Assembly: GCA_018873225.1 (NCBI GenBank)
Contig: JAEILZ010000008.1
Location: 682,001-746,000 of the forward strand
Length of the DNA: 64,000 nt
DNA from: [Phialemoniopsis] sp. UDSM-2020
Taxonomy: Eukaryota; Ascomycota; Sordariomycetes; Thyridiales; Thyridiaceae
Direction of reading: 5' to 3'
Below the pieces are notes generated by a model that saw only the letters and a program-made list of their open reading frames with translations, searched no databases and was not told the DNA's origin. The position numbers and the translations under genes are program-made. This document shows, piece after piece, positions 13,427 to 27,631 of this stretch. The number at the start of each line of letters is the position of its first letter. Position 1 is the stretch's first letter.

Positions 13427-16400
13427 GAATAAATACTATATATATATTAATAAGTCTTTAATTAATATTTATTAGATTTTAATTTAAAACTTAAAGAAAA
13501 TACTTATAACTATTCTATAGAAGAAGAAAAGCTATAAATTTATAAAGATAAAGAAATTAAATTAAAATAATATAAATATTATTAATTTTAGAAAACTTAA
13601 ATATTATACTAATTATAATTATTTTAAGAATAAAAATAAATATAAAAGTAAAAGCTAAAGTTTAATATCTTCTACTACTTCTAATAAGAAGTATATCTCT
13701 TTTATAGAAATATCTACTTTTTATACTATAAATCCTATAGATAACTTAATTTAACTAATAAAAAGATATTATATATTCTTTTATTAGCTTAATAAAATAG
13801 TATAAAAGAACTTTATCTTTAGAAATACTTAAGAAGATTAGCCTAAGCTTTATCTTAATAAAGTATTCTATACTTAGGCTTTAAAGAAGATAGATAGCTA
13901 ATAGTACTATTAATATTTAAGCTCTTTAATATTAATAGCTTTACTACTATAGTTTTCTTTCTTTTATCTATTATTATCTTCTTATATTACTAAGAATAAT
14001 CTAATATATCTACTTAATAAGATAATATAAAGAAAGATAAATAAAAAAGTAAATATAGATAAGGATAATCTTATTAAGTACTATTATTATAGGAAGCTTA
14101 ACTATAAGATATTAATCTACTATAATAATAATATAGATTCTAATACTAGCTTTATATATATTTATCTAATAAAATAAATTATAATAATTAAAATTAATAA
14201 ACTCTTTACTATTCCTATAAATATCTTTTATAAGTATAAAGAAATAAATAAACTTTAATAGATAATTTAGATTTATTACTATAAGTATCTTAAACTCTTT
14301 AGTATTTCTAAAGGCTTAAGAAAGCTATATAATATAGATATATAAATATCTATTTATAGAGGCTACTTAAAGGTTAATAAGATTACTTATAATATAGATA
14401 AGGTTATTAAATCTTATTATAACCTTTCTAAATCTATTAAAAGAGTATAAACTTAACTAAATACTAATATAACTATTCTTAATAATAACTATAAGTTAGA
14501 AAGCTTTAAAATCTTTTAAAATTTAAATTAGTTTTAGTATAATAAAATAAGGATTAATAATTCTTATAATCTTAAAACTATATAAATAATTAATCTAAAT
14601 TATAATAAGGAAAAGTTCTTATTTTTTATTAATAAAAGATAGTATAGAAATAATAGTAATTCTATCTACTTTCTAGATTTAAAGTATATTAAAGATAAGA
14701 AAGTAGAAGAAAAGACTTTAATATCTTTATAATCTATATTAAAACTACCTTTAAATTATCTATCTTTTAATAAAATTAAGCTTTTACTTAAGTAACTAAT
14801 TAGAATAATATTAATAAAATCTAATTCTAAAGATAAGGCTATTCTAATTTAATATATTATAAAGGCTATTATAATAATTTAATTAAAAGTATTTATTAAA
14901 AATTTTTATATTCTTAATCTTAAACTAATAATAACTCTATTTAATAAGATTTTAAATACTTATAATAAAGTTATATAGATAATATATATCTATAATAGTA
15001 AAAAGTAGAAGCCTATATCTTTAAAAGAAGATTAAGCCTTTTAAATTAGAATAGTTACTACTAATAATAATAATAAAGATTCTTTTTAGCCTTTTTATTT
15101 TATTTTATTTAATTTATCTAGTTATTATTACTTTAAGAAATCTTTATAAGAAACTTTTAAAACTTATTTAGTTATTTCTAATTAAAATAATCTTATAAAT
15201 ATAAAAGAAAATACTAGAATAAAGAAGCTAATTATAATACTTATAAGATTAAGATTTCTAGTTTATTTCTATTACTATCTAAGAAGCCCTATTAGGCTAT
15301 TATTTATAGCTATTATAGATAGTAATACTAAGATTAATTCTTATATATATAAGGTAGCTATTTAAGTTAAATTAATCTTTAAAGATATTATTATACTTTT
15401 TTATTTCTATTATAGAACTAATTATTAGTATATAAAGAAAGCTATAAATATAATCTATTTTACTAGAGAGTATCTCTTTATTTATCTATTTATTATATTA
15501 AAAGGGGTTACTAATAAATCTCTATTATTAGATATATCTTTCTAAGTAGATATATATATATAATTAGAATACTATTAATATATAATAAGAATTAATATAC
15601 TTTATAAAGAGATTTAGCTAAAAGTAATAACTATATTTATATCTAGTTAGTAAAAACTAATAGAAATTAGATATATACCTTAAGGTTCTTTAAACTAGTT
15701 ATTAATAAATTTTAAGGATTTTATACTAGTACTATAGAAGTTCTTAATAGTATTTAGGATAGAAAAAAAGTTTTAAGATATATTAAGAAAGAGAATATAA
15801 TTAAGATTACTAATTTAATATTTTCTAAAATTATATAATAATCTTTATTATCTCTTTATAATTAAGTATTATATAAATTAGAAAATACTACTTATAGTAT
15901 TTATAAAATAGTAAGAGTTTTACTTAATTCTAATTAGAATAAATTTAAATTCTTTTAAATAAATATAATATATAAGTATAAAGATTAAAAAATTTATCCT
16001 ATTAATAGTACTTCTTTTAATAAGTTAATTCTATTTAGAGATTTATAATAAAGAATAAAATAATAAGATAAAGCTAAAAAGAGAATAAAATCACTAGCTA
16101 AATATTATATATATAAATTTATACTATTCTTTTTATTTATTCTATATAGTAGTTAACTTATCTAGACTAAATTAGATGTAATTATTAATAGTATTAGGAT
16201 TATTTTAATAAAGAAAGAGTCTAATTTATTAAGAGAGGTACTTAAAAACTAAAAAGTAGCTTTTATTTAGGATTTTATCTATATAAAGTAGCTTTATAAG
16301 TTTATTATTTCTTTTTAGAAGATTAAAATTATATCTTATAATACTTAGTAAGTAAAAAGTATATCTATTTCTTAACTAATAATAGGATAAATTATAGATT

Positions 16401-19400
16401 CACTTAAGTAAAGAATTAAGAGAGGAATTTTAAAAGAAGTATATAATACTTATTAAAACCTTTAGTTTCTTATCTAGAAAAAGAATAGAAACTTATAACT
16501 TATTAATAATATTATTAATATTAATTAATATATAGTTTAAGATATATTTATCCTTTTAAAAGTAGATAAGCTCTTTAAGGAATTTATAATATATAAGATA
16601 TTAATACTTTATAATTTATTTTTAAGATATAACTAGATATTACTAGTAGAAAGTAATTATAATCTTATTACTTTTATAATACTAATTAAATTATTATAAA
16701 TATATATCCTACTATAGGGGGGTATTAATTTAGTTATATAATTTATAAGAATTATTATTAGAATATTATCTAATTTAATTCTAAATTAGTATTAAGCTTT
16801 TTTTAATAATCTTTATATTAAAGGATTTATTATAATATATAATAATAAAATATTAGCTACTAGTCTTTATTATTATATAGTAGAGTATATTCTTAATATT
16901 AATAAGATCCTTATAAATTATAAGCTTACTAGAGTAATAGTTATTATAAAGAAATCTTAATAGTACTATTAATTAGTAGTAATTATTAGCTTTCTTTATA
17001 GAATTAATAAATAAAGCCTAAAAAAGATAAAGATTTATAAAATTCTAAAGTAAACTTTATATTATACTTTAAGGGAGGTAAGAGATTTTATTAATCTTAT
17101 TAGTTTTTATTATATTTAAATTAAGAGATATACTATTATTATAAGATCTTTCTTTAAGCTTATATAGAAGAATATAATATTTAAATAGAAAGAAATAGAA
17201 TAGAAAGCTTTTAAGGCTTTTAAAGAGAAATTAATTAAGCTCTCTATTCTAATTACTATTAATTATAATAATAGGAATATTATAATCCTTATTATAGATA
17301 TAAGTTTTAAAGATTAGAAGGCTATCTTAATATAGCTACTAGCTAATAAATACTATTTAGTCTATTTTAAAAGTGGAATTTAAATTACTATAAAGTTTAA
17401 ATATAATATAATTAAATAGAAATATTATAAGGTTTTATTTACTTTAAAATATCTATATTATTATCTTTATAGTATTTATTTTATTTTTAAAACTAATATA
17501 ATAGTTTTTATATACTAATTAAATAATACTATAATTAATCTATCTAATACTATCTTTAATAACTAAATTAGATAAATTAAGACTTTTAACTTTAAAGTTA
17601 AGTATATTAAAGGCTACTAAAACGTAGTAGCTAATACTCTTTTATAATAGCCTGCTACTAAACAGAATTATCTTAATAAGAAAGTAGAAGATAATCTTTT
17701 TAAATTTATAAACTATTAGATTTATTTAAATAAACTTAAGTATTAGAAAGATAATCTTTTATAACCTCCTATAAATTAGAATAAAGAGTTATAAAAGATT
17801 ATAAGATATCTTATATAGTTAGAAACTCTAAAGTATCTATTATTATAAAAATAAAAATAATAGTTTATAAAAAAAACCTTATAATATTAATATTATAAAA
17901 AGATTCTTTAGTATTAAACTATAAAGAATTATAAGTAATAATAAGTAGTTAACTTTAAGTAATAGAAAAGAACTATTATTAGAAATACTTATATTAGATA
18001 AGATTACTATAACTAAGATACTACTATTAGCTATATTTAAAGATACTACTATTAGAGTAGTATATAATTCTAAATTATAAAAATACTTTAAAAGTATAAA
18101 CTATATTAGAAATAGAATTTTTAATACTATAAAAATAATTAAATATTTATAATACTATTTATTATTCTTTTTTAGAAAATTTACTTAAATATTTAATATC
18201 TATTACTATTTATAGGTAAATTATATTTAGTTAAAGCCTAAGATAATCTAATTAGCTATATTAAAGTTAAAATATTATAGTTCTTATATTTTAAATATAT
18301 ATAATATTTTCTATAAAATAAGATTATCTATTAATATAGTCTCTTTAGCTATTTAATAGTTAATAGAGGTTTTAAATTTAAAAAGAAAGTTCTAATACTT
18401 ATAAAGAACTTAAGAATAGTAACTAATAGGATATTACTTTATAATCTATAGTTAAATAGAATTAATAAAGTAAAATATATTCTTATTATATTATTAATAG
18501 TAAAGTTAATCTAAAATATAAAGAAAAACTAACTTATTTTACTACTAAATATTCTCTTTATTAATTAAACTACTAAGTATATATCTTATAGGAAGACTTC
18601 TTTTAAGTTAATATATAGGTATTATCTAGTTTTATCTATTAAGATTATAATATTTATATAGTAGATCTTAAACTGGTAAGAAAGAATAATAAAAGATAAA
18701 CTTCTTTAGATATAGATTTAAATACTAGCTTAAAAGTATAAAAATATAGAAGCTATAGTAGAGGCTACTAGAGAATATTATTAAAAGCTAGCTAAAAAGT
18801 AAAGAGATACTAATACTTATTAAACTAGATCTTAGAATACTTTATTATAGCCTAGAAATCTAATCCTAGTATTTAATAACATTTAAAATATAGATATATT
18901 AGTTAAGATTAAACTTATCTATTAATAGTAAGAGCTTTATATTATTAGAAGTATTAAAAAGAATAATATTTATTTATTAAAAATATTAGATAGTATTCTT
19001 CTTAATATAACTTATAATAATAAATATCTTAAGAAGTTTATATAATCTAATAAGTAATATTAGGAGCTAACTAATAAAGAGTTTTTCTATATTTATAGTA
19101 TACTTTTAAAGTATAATAAGAAGTAATTCCTTAGAATTACTATAAGGAATTAGAATAATAAAGTATAAGTAGAGAATTATAGAATTAATTTTAATTTAGA
19201 TTATAAAAGTAAAAGCTAAGCTATAGATATACTAGATATACTATCTTCTCTTAAATTTAAGATTCTAATTATTAATAGATCTTAAGCCTAAATAGGCTAA
19301 TTAAAACATTATATTTAAAGTTTATTAGCGCTATTAGATCTCTACTAGTATAAGATAGAGATTTAAAAAGAAAAAAGTAAAATAATAAATCTTAATAATA

Positions 19401-19739
19401 CTATATATTTAAATATATAACTATAATATCTATAAAATATAGCTTCTTAATTATTATAATCCTTTTACTTTAATTAGAATAGCTAAAGTATTATAATAAA
19501 AATATAATCTTTATTTTATTTATAATATTAAAAATATAAAAATATAATAAAATAAAATTATATAACTTAGATATATTATACTACTTATATAAATAAGTAT
19601 ATATTTATAAAATAAATTAAATAAGAAGTATAAGAATTTTATATAAAAAAAGATAGTAAAATATTTTATTATTATTTTTATTATTTTATAGTTTTATAAG
19701 TATATTTATTTAAATATACTTATTTACTAAGGAAGGAAA
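13427..19739 (+). pseudogene. Element C: second Ty3/gypsy-type gag-pol relic, RIP-inactivated
   Basis: This is a degraded plus-strand retrotransposon distinct from A and B. At 14079-14120 the frame reads Y-Y-Y-Y-R-K-L-N-Y-K-I-L-I-Y, which fits a CCHC zinc knuckle (C-x2-C-x4-H-x4-C) with every Cys and His turned to Tyr and the Gly to Asn. Near 15300-15340 an I-D-S-N-T run resembles a retropepsin I-D-S-G-A/T site. Around 17050-17330 and 17430-17650 the text follows gypsy reverse transcriptase/RNase H (a V-R-D-F-I-N-L-I-R-F-Y-R run, then Y-Y-K-V-L-F-T-L-K-Y-L, ending N-V-V-A-N-T-L-L). At 18938-19042 it follows a gypsy pol tail (N-N-I-Y-L-L-K-I-L-D, then a Y-N-N-K-Y-L-K-K-F run). A purine tract, GGAAGGAAA, at 19731-19739 is a candidate polypurine tract. 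The 5' part seems split by element A. Stops occur throughout. Confidence 0.65.
14079..14120 (+). pseudogene. RIP-altered CCHC zinc knuckle of element C
   Basis: The in-frame codons TAC..TAT..TAT..TAC occupy the C, C, H and C positions at exactly the spacing of a retroviral-type zinc knuckle, with AAC at the conserved Gly. Each change is reachable by C-to-T or G-to-A transition (TGT/TGC to TAT/TAC, CAC to TAC, GGC to AAC). Confidence 0.6.
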
Positions 19740-20000
19740 TATTACTATAGAAAAATAATAAAAATATAAGAAAATATATAAAAGTTATAGTTAACTAACT
19801 ATTATAAATACTTTTATAATTAATAATATCCTTATAAAATCCTTAGAAATTTTTTCTATCTTTCTATATTCTTTATACTAATTAAAATACTTTACTAATT
19901 AAAATGCTTTAAGCTTTAGTACTTAAGCTTATTCTTCTTATTAGGATGCTTATACTAGTATTTATCTTTAGCCTGCTTATTCTATATCTTAATAACTATC
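19740..20000 (+). repeat. LTR-like end of element C (no partner recognised)
   Basis: Directly after the purine tract GGAAGGAAA the sequence starts TATTACTATAG, consistent with an LTR starting TG mutated to TA. I did not find a second copy of this stretch upstream of element C, so the LTR identity rests on position alone and its right end is a guess. Confidence 0.35.
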
Positions 20001-23000
20001 CTATTAATAATATTCTAGCTAATACTTTAAATAACTAGAGTATTTATAGAATTCAACTTTAAACTATAATAAAAACTATTTAAATCCTTAATAATAGGAC
20101 TAAGCTTTTTCTTATCTTAAGCACTAGAATTATAAATATAGGTATAACTATTATATTTAAAATAGAAAAGATAATTACTATAAATACTACCTTAAAAGCC
20201 TAAAAGAGAAATATAACTATAAAAAGACTATATAATATAGATTAGTTTATTTTTAATAAATTTATAATTTTAATAATATTAATAGCTATAATAAATATAA
20301 AAAGCCTTATTATATTAATTATAGAATTAAATTATTAGATATAATACTTTATAGTAATTAATTATAATAAAACTTAAGATTTAATTAAATAGATTAATAA
20401 TATTAGAGATAGAATAGATAGATTTATAATACCTAGTAAAGAAAGATATATAATTTTAAATACTCTTTATAAGGTTTTTTTTATTTTTAAAAATAAATTA
20501 TTAGAACTAAAAGGTCTTATCTAGGGATTAAATATTTAAGTCCTATTAAAAATAAAGGCTTTTATTAGTACCTTTTATTTTTAAAATATATAGAAGCTTT
20601 AGAATATTAAGCTATTAGGAATTAATAAGTTTATATTCTAAAGTATCTTTAAGGATAAAAGGATTAGAAAGAAACTAAATATAGATAATTTAAGTATCTA
20701 TAGCTTAATATATAGTTAGATTTAATATTTAAGTAGTAGAAAGTAAATTATCCTTCTTATTATTCTTTTTAGTAATCTTCTTAAAAGGTATAATAATAGA
20801 AAAGATATATATTTAAAAGAAGACTTATTAAATTAGTTAGAAGATAAATTAGTTATAATTATAATAAGAAATAGAAATAAAAGAATTATAATAAGATAAA
20901 CTTACTATTAGGAAATAGCTAATAAAACAGAAGATAATAAGAAAGAAATTAAAAAGAAAAGAATTTAAGATAAGAAAAAATATTTAAAAAAAAACCTATT
21001 TAGTTATTATACTTTTATACTAAGATAATAAAAAAGTAAATAAATTAATTTAAAATAAATAAGTTAAATAATAGATAATAAGAAATCTTCTATTTATTTT
21101 TATTTAAAGTAAATAAATAGGAATATCTTTATTTATAGAAACTATAAAGATTACCTATAAAAAAAATACTTTTTATAATTCTTAATCTTTTTATTTCTTT
21201 CTAATAATACTATAATTTTTCTACTTATTTATTTAATAAAGTTTATATTATTTAATTCTAATTAGAAAAGAATCTTACTATTAGTATTAAGTATTTTTAT
21301 TTATAACTAATAGAAAGTTTTTATTACTTTTATTTTTATTTTTATTTTTATCTTTATCTTTATCTTTTTCTATCTTCTTCTACCTTAAAAACCTATATTA
21401 CCTTTCTTCTTCTACTATTCTTTTCTTTATTTCTTATATCTTTCTATCTAGTTATATTCTTAATAGTAAAGCTATTACTAGAGATATTCTAGCTATAATA
21501 AATTTAAAGAAATAATAAAAGCCTAATAAGGCCTTAAAGTTAAATTCTAATCTATTTTTATTAAATATCCTTTTATCTTCTTAAGAGATAGATTCTACTA
21601 CTTAGATTAAGAAGAAGTAAGATATTTATAATAGACCTTTAATAACTTTAAAGGCTAAGTAGTAACTAATATAACTATTAAAAAAGATATAACTTATAAG
21701 CTTTTTTAATTCTTATTCTTAACTATTTATAATATTAAAAGTATCTTTATTTATAAAGAAGCTATTAAGTATATAAAAGACTCCTAATAGTAAAACTATT
21801 AATATATAAATAACTTATAATACCCCTTAAAAGCTATCTCCCTCTAAATAGCAGTCTATTATTTATAAAATACTACCTATTAAACTTTAATAGTTTATTA
21901 TACCTTTTAAGACTTAAAAGGAGTTTAAGTAAGAACTTAATTATTTCTAATTATAATTAATAGTAGCTAAGAGCTTATAAAAAGAGATTTAAGCTTTTAT
22001 TATATAATAATTTAAAACTCCTTTAATACAATCTATCTTTATATACTTTATATTAGAATTATTAAAATAGGCTTTTTAATTTAATTCTTTTTATTAATTA
22101 CTTTCTATTTAAGTAGCTAATTAGATATTTACTTTATATATAAAAGACTTAATTAAGTAATAACCTACTTAATTTAATAGTATATCTAAGCTTAAATAAA
22201 ATACTTTCTACTAAACCTATAAAGCTTTATTTAATTATTACTTTTCTAAATTTTAGCTATAAAAGCCTTTTTAAAATAATTAATATATACTTAGAATTAC
22301 TTAAGGTAAGTATATCTTTATACTTTATAATTTAAAAGGATATATCTAAAACTATACTTAAGCTATAAATACTATAGTAATATTAAGAATCTAATTAATC
22401 CTTATAGATAAGTTAAATTTCTATTAGGTTTATAACTTCTATTAGCTTTATAAAGATACTAATAATTTAAAATAAAATATAATATATAAACTATCTATTT
22501 AAAATATAATATTTATAATTATATCTTATTAATAACTATATATCTATCTTCTTTTAGAAAATAGTAATTATTAGATTATAATAATTATAGATATAAAATT
22601 AAAAATTATATATATCTTTAATATTTTAGACTATATTTATATCTTTAAAGCTAATAAGATAATTACTAAAGCTTTTATCTAGTAGTATTAATAGATTAAG
22701 CTTTTTTATTAAAATATCTACTTTATAGATTAGATTATATTTATTACTACTTAGTTAAACTTATAAAGTTATTATCTACTTATTTTTAAGATTATTTATA
22801 TATTTATTTAAAACTTTATAAATAAATCTTTACCTTATAAAAACTAAATAAATAATAATATTATTAATATCTTTTTAGATTAATATCCTATTAAGATATT
22901 ATCTAGTTAGTATATTAAAGCTATTTATAAGAAGCTTAGTAATAGTTCTAATTCTAAGGGCTTAAGATTTTTTATTATACTTATAATACTAAAAGCTATT

Positions 23001-23643
23001 AGCTTTAAGTATTAATAAGTATCTAATATAGAAGTAAAATAAATCTATAATAAAAAGCTAATCTCTAGAGATAAATTTATAAATAAAGATAAATCTTTTC
23101 TTTTAATTAAAAATAGCCCTTAGGCTATATATAAAAATAACTTTCTAAATATAAGCTAATAAGGTTTTATAATATACCTAGAAAGAATTAGTATTCTAAT
23201 ACTAAGTAAAGATAATCCTAAGTAGAGTATTCTTTTATATAATACTACTAAAGCTTTTAAATTAAGTATATTATAATATCTTATACTAATTAAAATAATA
23301 CTTCTTAGTTTAAATCTTAAGAAATATAAGATTACTAAGACTAAGATTAATTAATAACTAAAAAGTAAGAATATTAAAAGATAGATTACTAATTAATATT
23401 AATATTAGTATTATAATAGCTAGTAATAGCTTCTAATTATAAAGCTTACTCTATTCTAGTAAGATAGATTATTAGCTATATAAATTAAATTTAGATTCTT
23501 TAAATACTACTAGATAAGCTATATCTTTAATAATATAGCTTATATAGATATATTAGATCTTAAAGCTATTACTAAAAAAGATATCTTTTAATAAGTAAAT
23601 AGAAAATAAATATAATATATATATACCTTTTAATCCTAAATAG
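20001..23643. pseudogene. Unassigned decayed repeat sequence between elements C and B
   Basis: About 3.6 kb of AT-rich, stop-filled sequence. It has longer coding-like stretches on the plus strand, but I could not match them confidently to a transposon family. It is continuous in character with 30973-31900 on the far side of element B, so it probably belongs to the repeat into which B inserted. No intact gene is present. Confidence 0.4.
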
Positions 23644-23648
23644 ATAAA
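23644..23648. other. Left target-site duplication of element B
   Basis: ATAAA immediately before the 5' LTR of B, repeated at 30968-30972 immediately after the 3' LTR. In DNA this AT-rich a 5-bp match alone is weak, but its position exactly at the LTR ends supports it. Confidence 0.65.
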
Positions 23649-24021
23649 TATTATAAAGTAAACTTATAATACTATAAGAGGCACTAAAATGATTATATAG
23701 GGTATAATATAATAAGATAAGACTATAGAGTATAGACTATTAGATTACTAACTATAACTATAATTTCTTATCTTAGATTATTATAATCTAAATAATCCTT
23801 ATATCTATATATATAAACCAATACCTACCCTTAGATATTCCTAAATAGCTCTTTAGTATTTAAAGTATCTTTATTTATTAAAAGACCTTTTAAGTAAAAG
23901 CTATCTTTAGCTATAATTAACTATTACCTACTTAAGTTACTTTAATTTATCTATTTATATAAAACCTTTTAAATTTAAGACCCTAAAATACTATTTATAC
24001 TTAGAATTATAGATTATTATA
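23649..24021 (+). repeat. Element B 5' LTR
   Basis: 373 bp, from TATTATAAAG to ...GATTATTATA. It aligns without gaps to 30595-30967 and to the two LTRs of A in reverse complement. The terminal TG and CA are both mutated to TA. Confidence 0.85.
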
Positions 24022-24944
24022 TATTAAATACTTTTATTTAGTAAGTTACTATAATTATTAGGCAATACTAATAAAATATAACTATATCTAGAAAAGCAGC
24101 CTCTATTACTAGCGCTTTAATAACTACTACTACTAAAGCGCTTAAAAGAGCTATAAGGGAAATCACTAAGATAAAAGCTATAATTAAATAATAATAATAA
24201 GCTATCAATTAGATAGGAGCTAACTAACTAGTTTATAGCCTTAAATTTAATTATCTACTTAAATTTAATAGAAAGAAAGAAAATATAAAGGAATAGCTTA
24301 TATAGACTTAAGCCTACCTACTATACTATAAAGCCTTCTATTATACAAAGAAAAAGGAAGTATACTTTGTAGCTAATAACCTTAAAAGAGAGATATTCAT
24401 CTAATTTAAACCTATCCTTTAAGATTTCCTAGATAATAAGGAAAGCCTTTATAATAATAAAACTAACTAAATCTTTAGAAAAGAATATAACTAGTTTATT
24501 AAGTTACTTAAGAATACTTTTAGAGATTTAAATAAAAAGTAAATAGTAGAAAGATAGCTATACTTACTTAAATAAATAAACTCTATTTTAATCTATATAA
24601 CTAAATTCTAATAAATCTTTAGCTATTTAACCTAAAAAGATAAGCCCTTAATAATTATCTTCTACTAAGGACTTAAAAAAGAAATTAAAAATAAACTTAC
24701 TAAAAAAGATTATGTTAGGAATCTTTCTAAATATATTACTAAAGTGATTTAAATTGATAATTAGCTCTAGGAATAATAAACTAAAAAGAAGAACTAAAAT
24801 ATTTATAATCCTAATTAAAAAGAAAGATTCTATATAAATACTAAAAAGAAAATAATTTAATAAAAGACTACTACTATATATAGAAATATCTAGTACTTAA
24901 AACTAATAGAACTTAATATAATAAAATAATAGAATAGAAAAAAA

Positions 24945-24986
24945 TATTTTAATTATAATAAAAAAGAATACTTTACCTGAAACTAT
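24945..24986 (+). pseudogene. RIP-altered CCHC zinc knuckle of element B gag
   Basis: The frame reads Y-F-N-Y-N-K-K-E-Y-F-T-stop-N-Y, which overlays C-F-N-C-N-K-K-G-H-F-T-R-N-C. The Cys and His positions have become Tyr, the Gly has become Glu and the Arg codon CGA has become TGA. All are single C-to-T or G-to-A transitions. Confidence 0.75.
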
Positions 24987-27589
24987 AAATAGAAAAAGAA
25001 ATATAAACTAATCTCTAAACTATAACAATAGATTAATATTACTATATATAAATAATAATACTAGATAATATACTATAATAATAAGTATACTATATATTTA
25101 TCTAGTAAATAAGACTTAAGATAGTATTTTAAATTATTAATTAATATTAAATAATTAGCTATAGCTAAAAAGCTTATAACTAAAGAAAAGAAATAACTTT
25201 AGTAGATCTATAAAAAAGATATAAAGCTTTAGATAAATAAAGAATATACACTTAATATAAAGGCTAATAAATTACTTAAGAAATATTTTATATACTTATA
25301 AGTATAACTAAAAAAAAATTTTAAGGGAGATAAAATATCCTTAGGAAAGATTAAACTTTAAGATAATAACTTTAATAATAATCTATTTTTTATCTTAGAA
25401 ATAGAAAATAAAACTATTAATAATAGTAAAATAAAAGGATAGAATAATAATTAAGCTATAGCTTAAATTTTTAAGAAAGAGAAGAAAGAAAAGAATCTTT
25501 TTACCCTATTAAATTATAAAAAAATTATATAGTAATAAATAGCACTTAGATAATTATAATACTTTATATTAATAGGAAAGGATATTATTATAATTATTAC
25601 TAGGACTATATCTAAATAGGTAAATTAAAAAAAAGATTATAAGTATTTATAACTAGAACTATAATATAATAAAAATAAATAATTAAATAATTAATATATA
25701 TATTATAATAAGATCTTATAGGTATTATATATTTATAATCTATATAGATTATACCTAGATAAGAAAGCTAAATATAAGTTTCTATTTAAGAGGTATAAAT
25801 AGAGTTATATCTATACCTATTTAACGGATAATATATAGTATTAGAAGCTATAAAGTTATAATACTTATTTTAGATATAAAATACTCTAATTTAAATCTAA
25901 TTATTTAATTCTCTATATCCTTAATAAATAAGAATATTAAACTTATAAAACTATTATATATAAAATCTACTAACTTTAAAAGTTAAAGGAGTGATACTAG
26001 ATAAGGGAATCTAAGTATATCCCTATATTAATATAAATATATCTAAAGTATTTACAAAAGAAGTAGTGAAATATTAATTAAAATAAGCTTAAGAGTAGGG
26101 ACTTTTTATTTTTTAATAATAAGAACTTAAAGGTCTAAGAAAAGATTAAAGCTATTAAAATAGAATTATCTTCTATAAAAACAATTAAAATTAATATTAA
26201 AGAAATCCTAAATTAATATTATAAGCAGCAGAAAAAAGCTCTTAAGGAAATATAGGAAATAAAAAAGTAGTAGAACTTAATAGATAAGTATAAATAGTAT
26301 AGAAAAAACTATATTTACCTATTATAAAAGAATATATATTATAAGTAAGATAATAAGGTATATACACTTACTAAATATAATTATAATAAGAATAGAATAT
26401 AATCTTAAATTAAGCTATATTAAAAATATTAAAAGATTATATAAGATAAGGAATAAAGATTTCCTATAAATAAATTAAAAAATAATCTTAATTACTACTA
26501 ATAAGCCTTATAGATAACTTATTAATAAGAACTTTAAAAGCTACTTTAAATCTATTATTATTTAAAATAAAAATTAAGCTTAGAATATATAATATAATAG
26601 TACTTATTAATAGTAGTATATAAAAGAATTATATTATATTAAAGCTAGTAAATTAGCTATAACTTCCTTAGAAAGCTAAGAAAAAGCTTTATTATTTACT
26701 TATAATAGAAAGAAAAAAGATTTAATATAATAATAGAAGTATTAATTAAAAGACCTTATAACTCTCTATTATAATTAAATAATATATTATTAAACTATCC
26801 TTAAATATTATAGATATAGTAGATTATAATATAATATTAAGATTACTATAGTTATAAAAAAATAATTTAAAAATTAATTAGTTTATTAGCTAATTAAGCT
26901 AGAATAAATAACTAATTTAAGGATAATTAACTATAAACTTAGCTAATAAGGCTCCTAAGATAAGAAATATAAATAAATTTATAATCTATAGAGTATTACT
27001 ATATTTAAAAAAGGAAGAATCTAATAGGATTATAATAGTATTAGAAGAATACTACTAATATAAGAAATTATTCTAATTAGAATTAGAAATAGAACTATTA
27101 TTATACTTATATTATAATTATAAGATACTACTAAAGCTAAGAATAATACTTAAATTTTAAAAGATCTATAACTTAAATAAATTATAACTTAAAGAATTAA
27201 AAAAGTATTTAAATAAAAACCTATAAAAAGGTTTTATTTAATCTTTTTTATTATTAATAGGATATCTAATCCTTTAAATACTAAAGAAGAATAATAAATA
27301 AAGAATATATATTAATTATTAATAACTTAATAATATTACAATTAAGAACTAATATCTATTACTATTAATTATAAAGCTATATAATAGGTTATATAAAGCT
27401 AATTAGTTTATAATATTAAACTTATTAGAAGCTTATAATCTAATTTATATTAAGAAAGAATATAAATAGAAAACTATATTTAGAACTTATTTAGAATATT
27501 TTAAGTATCTTATTATACCCTTTAAACTTATTAATATACTAGCTTTATTTTAGAATATAATTAATAATATACTATAGAAATACCTTAAT

Positions 27590-27631
27590 AACTTTATGAT
27601 TATTTATCTTAATAATATTTTTATCTACTCT
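27590..27631 (+). pseudogene. Reverse-transcriptase active-site segment of element B, inactivated
   Basis: The frame reads N-F-M-I-I-Y-L-N-N-I-F-I-Y-S, matching the gypsy palm motif F-V-I-V-Y-L-D-D-I-L-I-Y-S. Both catalytic Asp codons have changed from GAT/GAC to AAT. The inverted copy A shows the same change at about 9465. Confidence 0.8.

Noticed and set aside
24111..24142. A perfect 9-bp hairpin (AGCGCTTTA / TAAAGCGCT) just after the 5' LTR of element B.
   Set aside because: The matching place in copy A is not palindromic, and the pair implies an ancestral sequence without perfect arms. The hairpin is probably a product of mutation.
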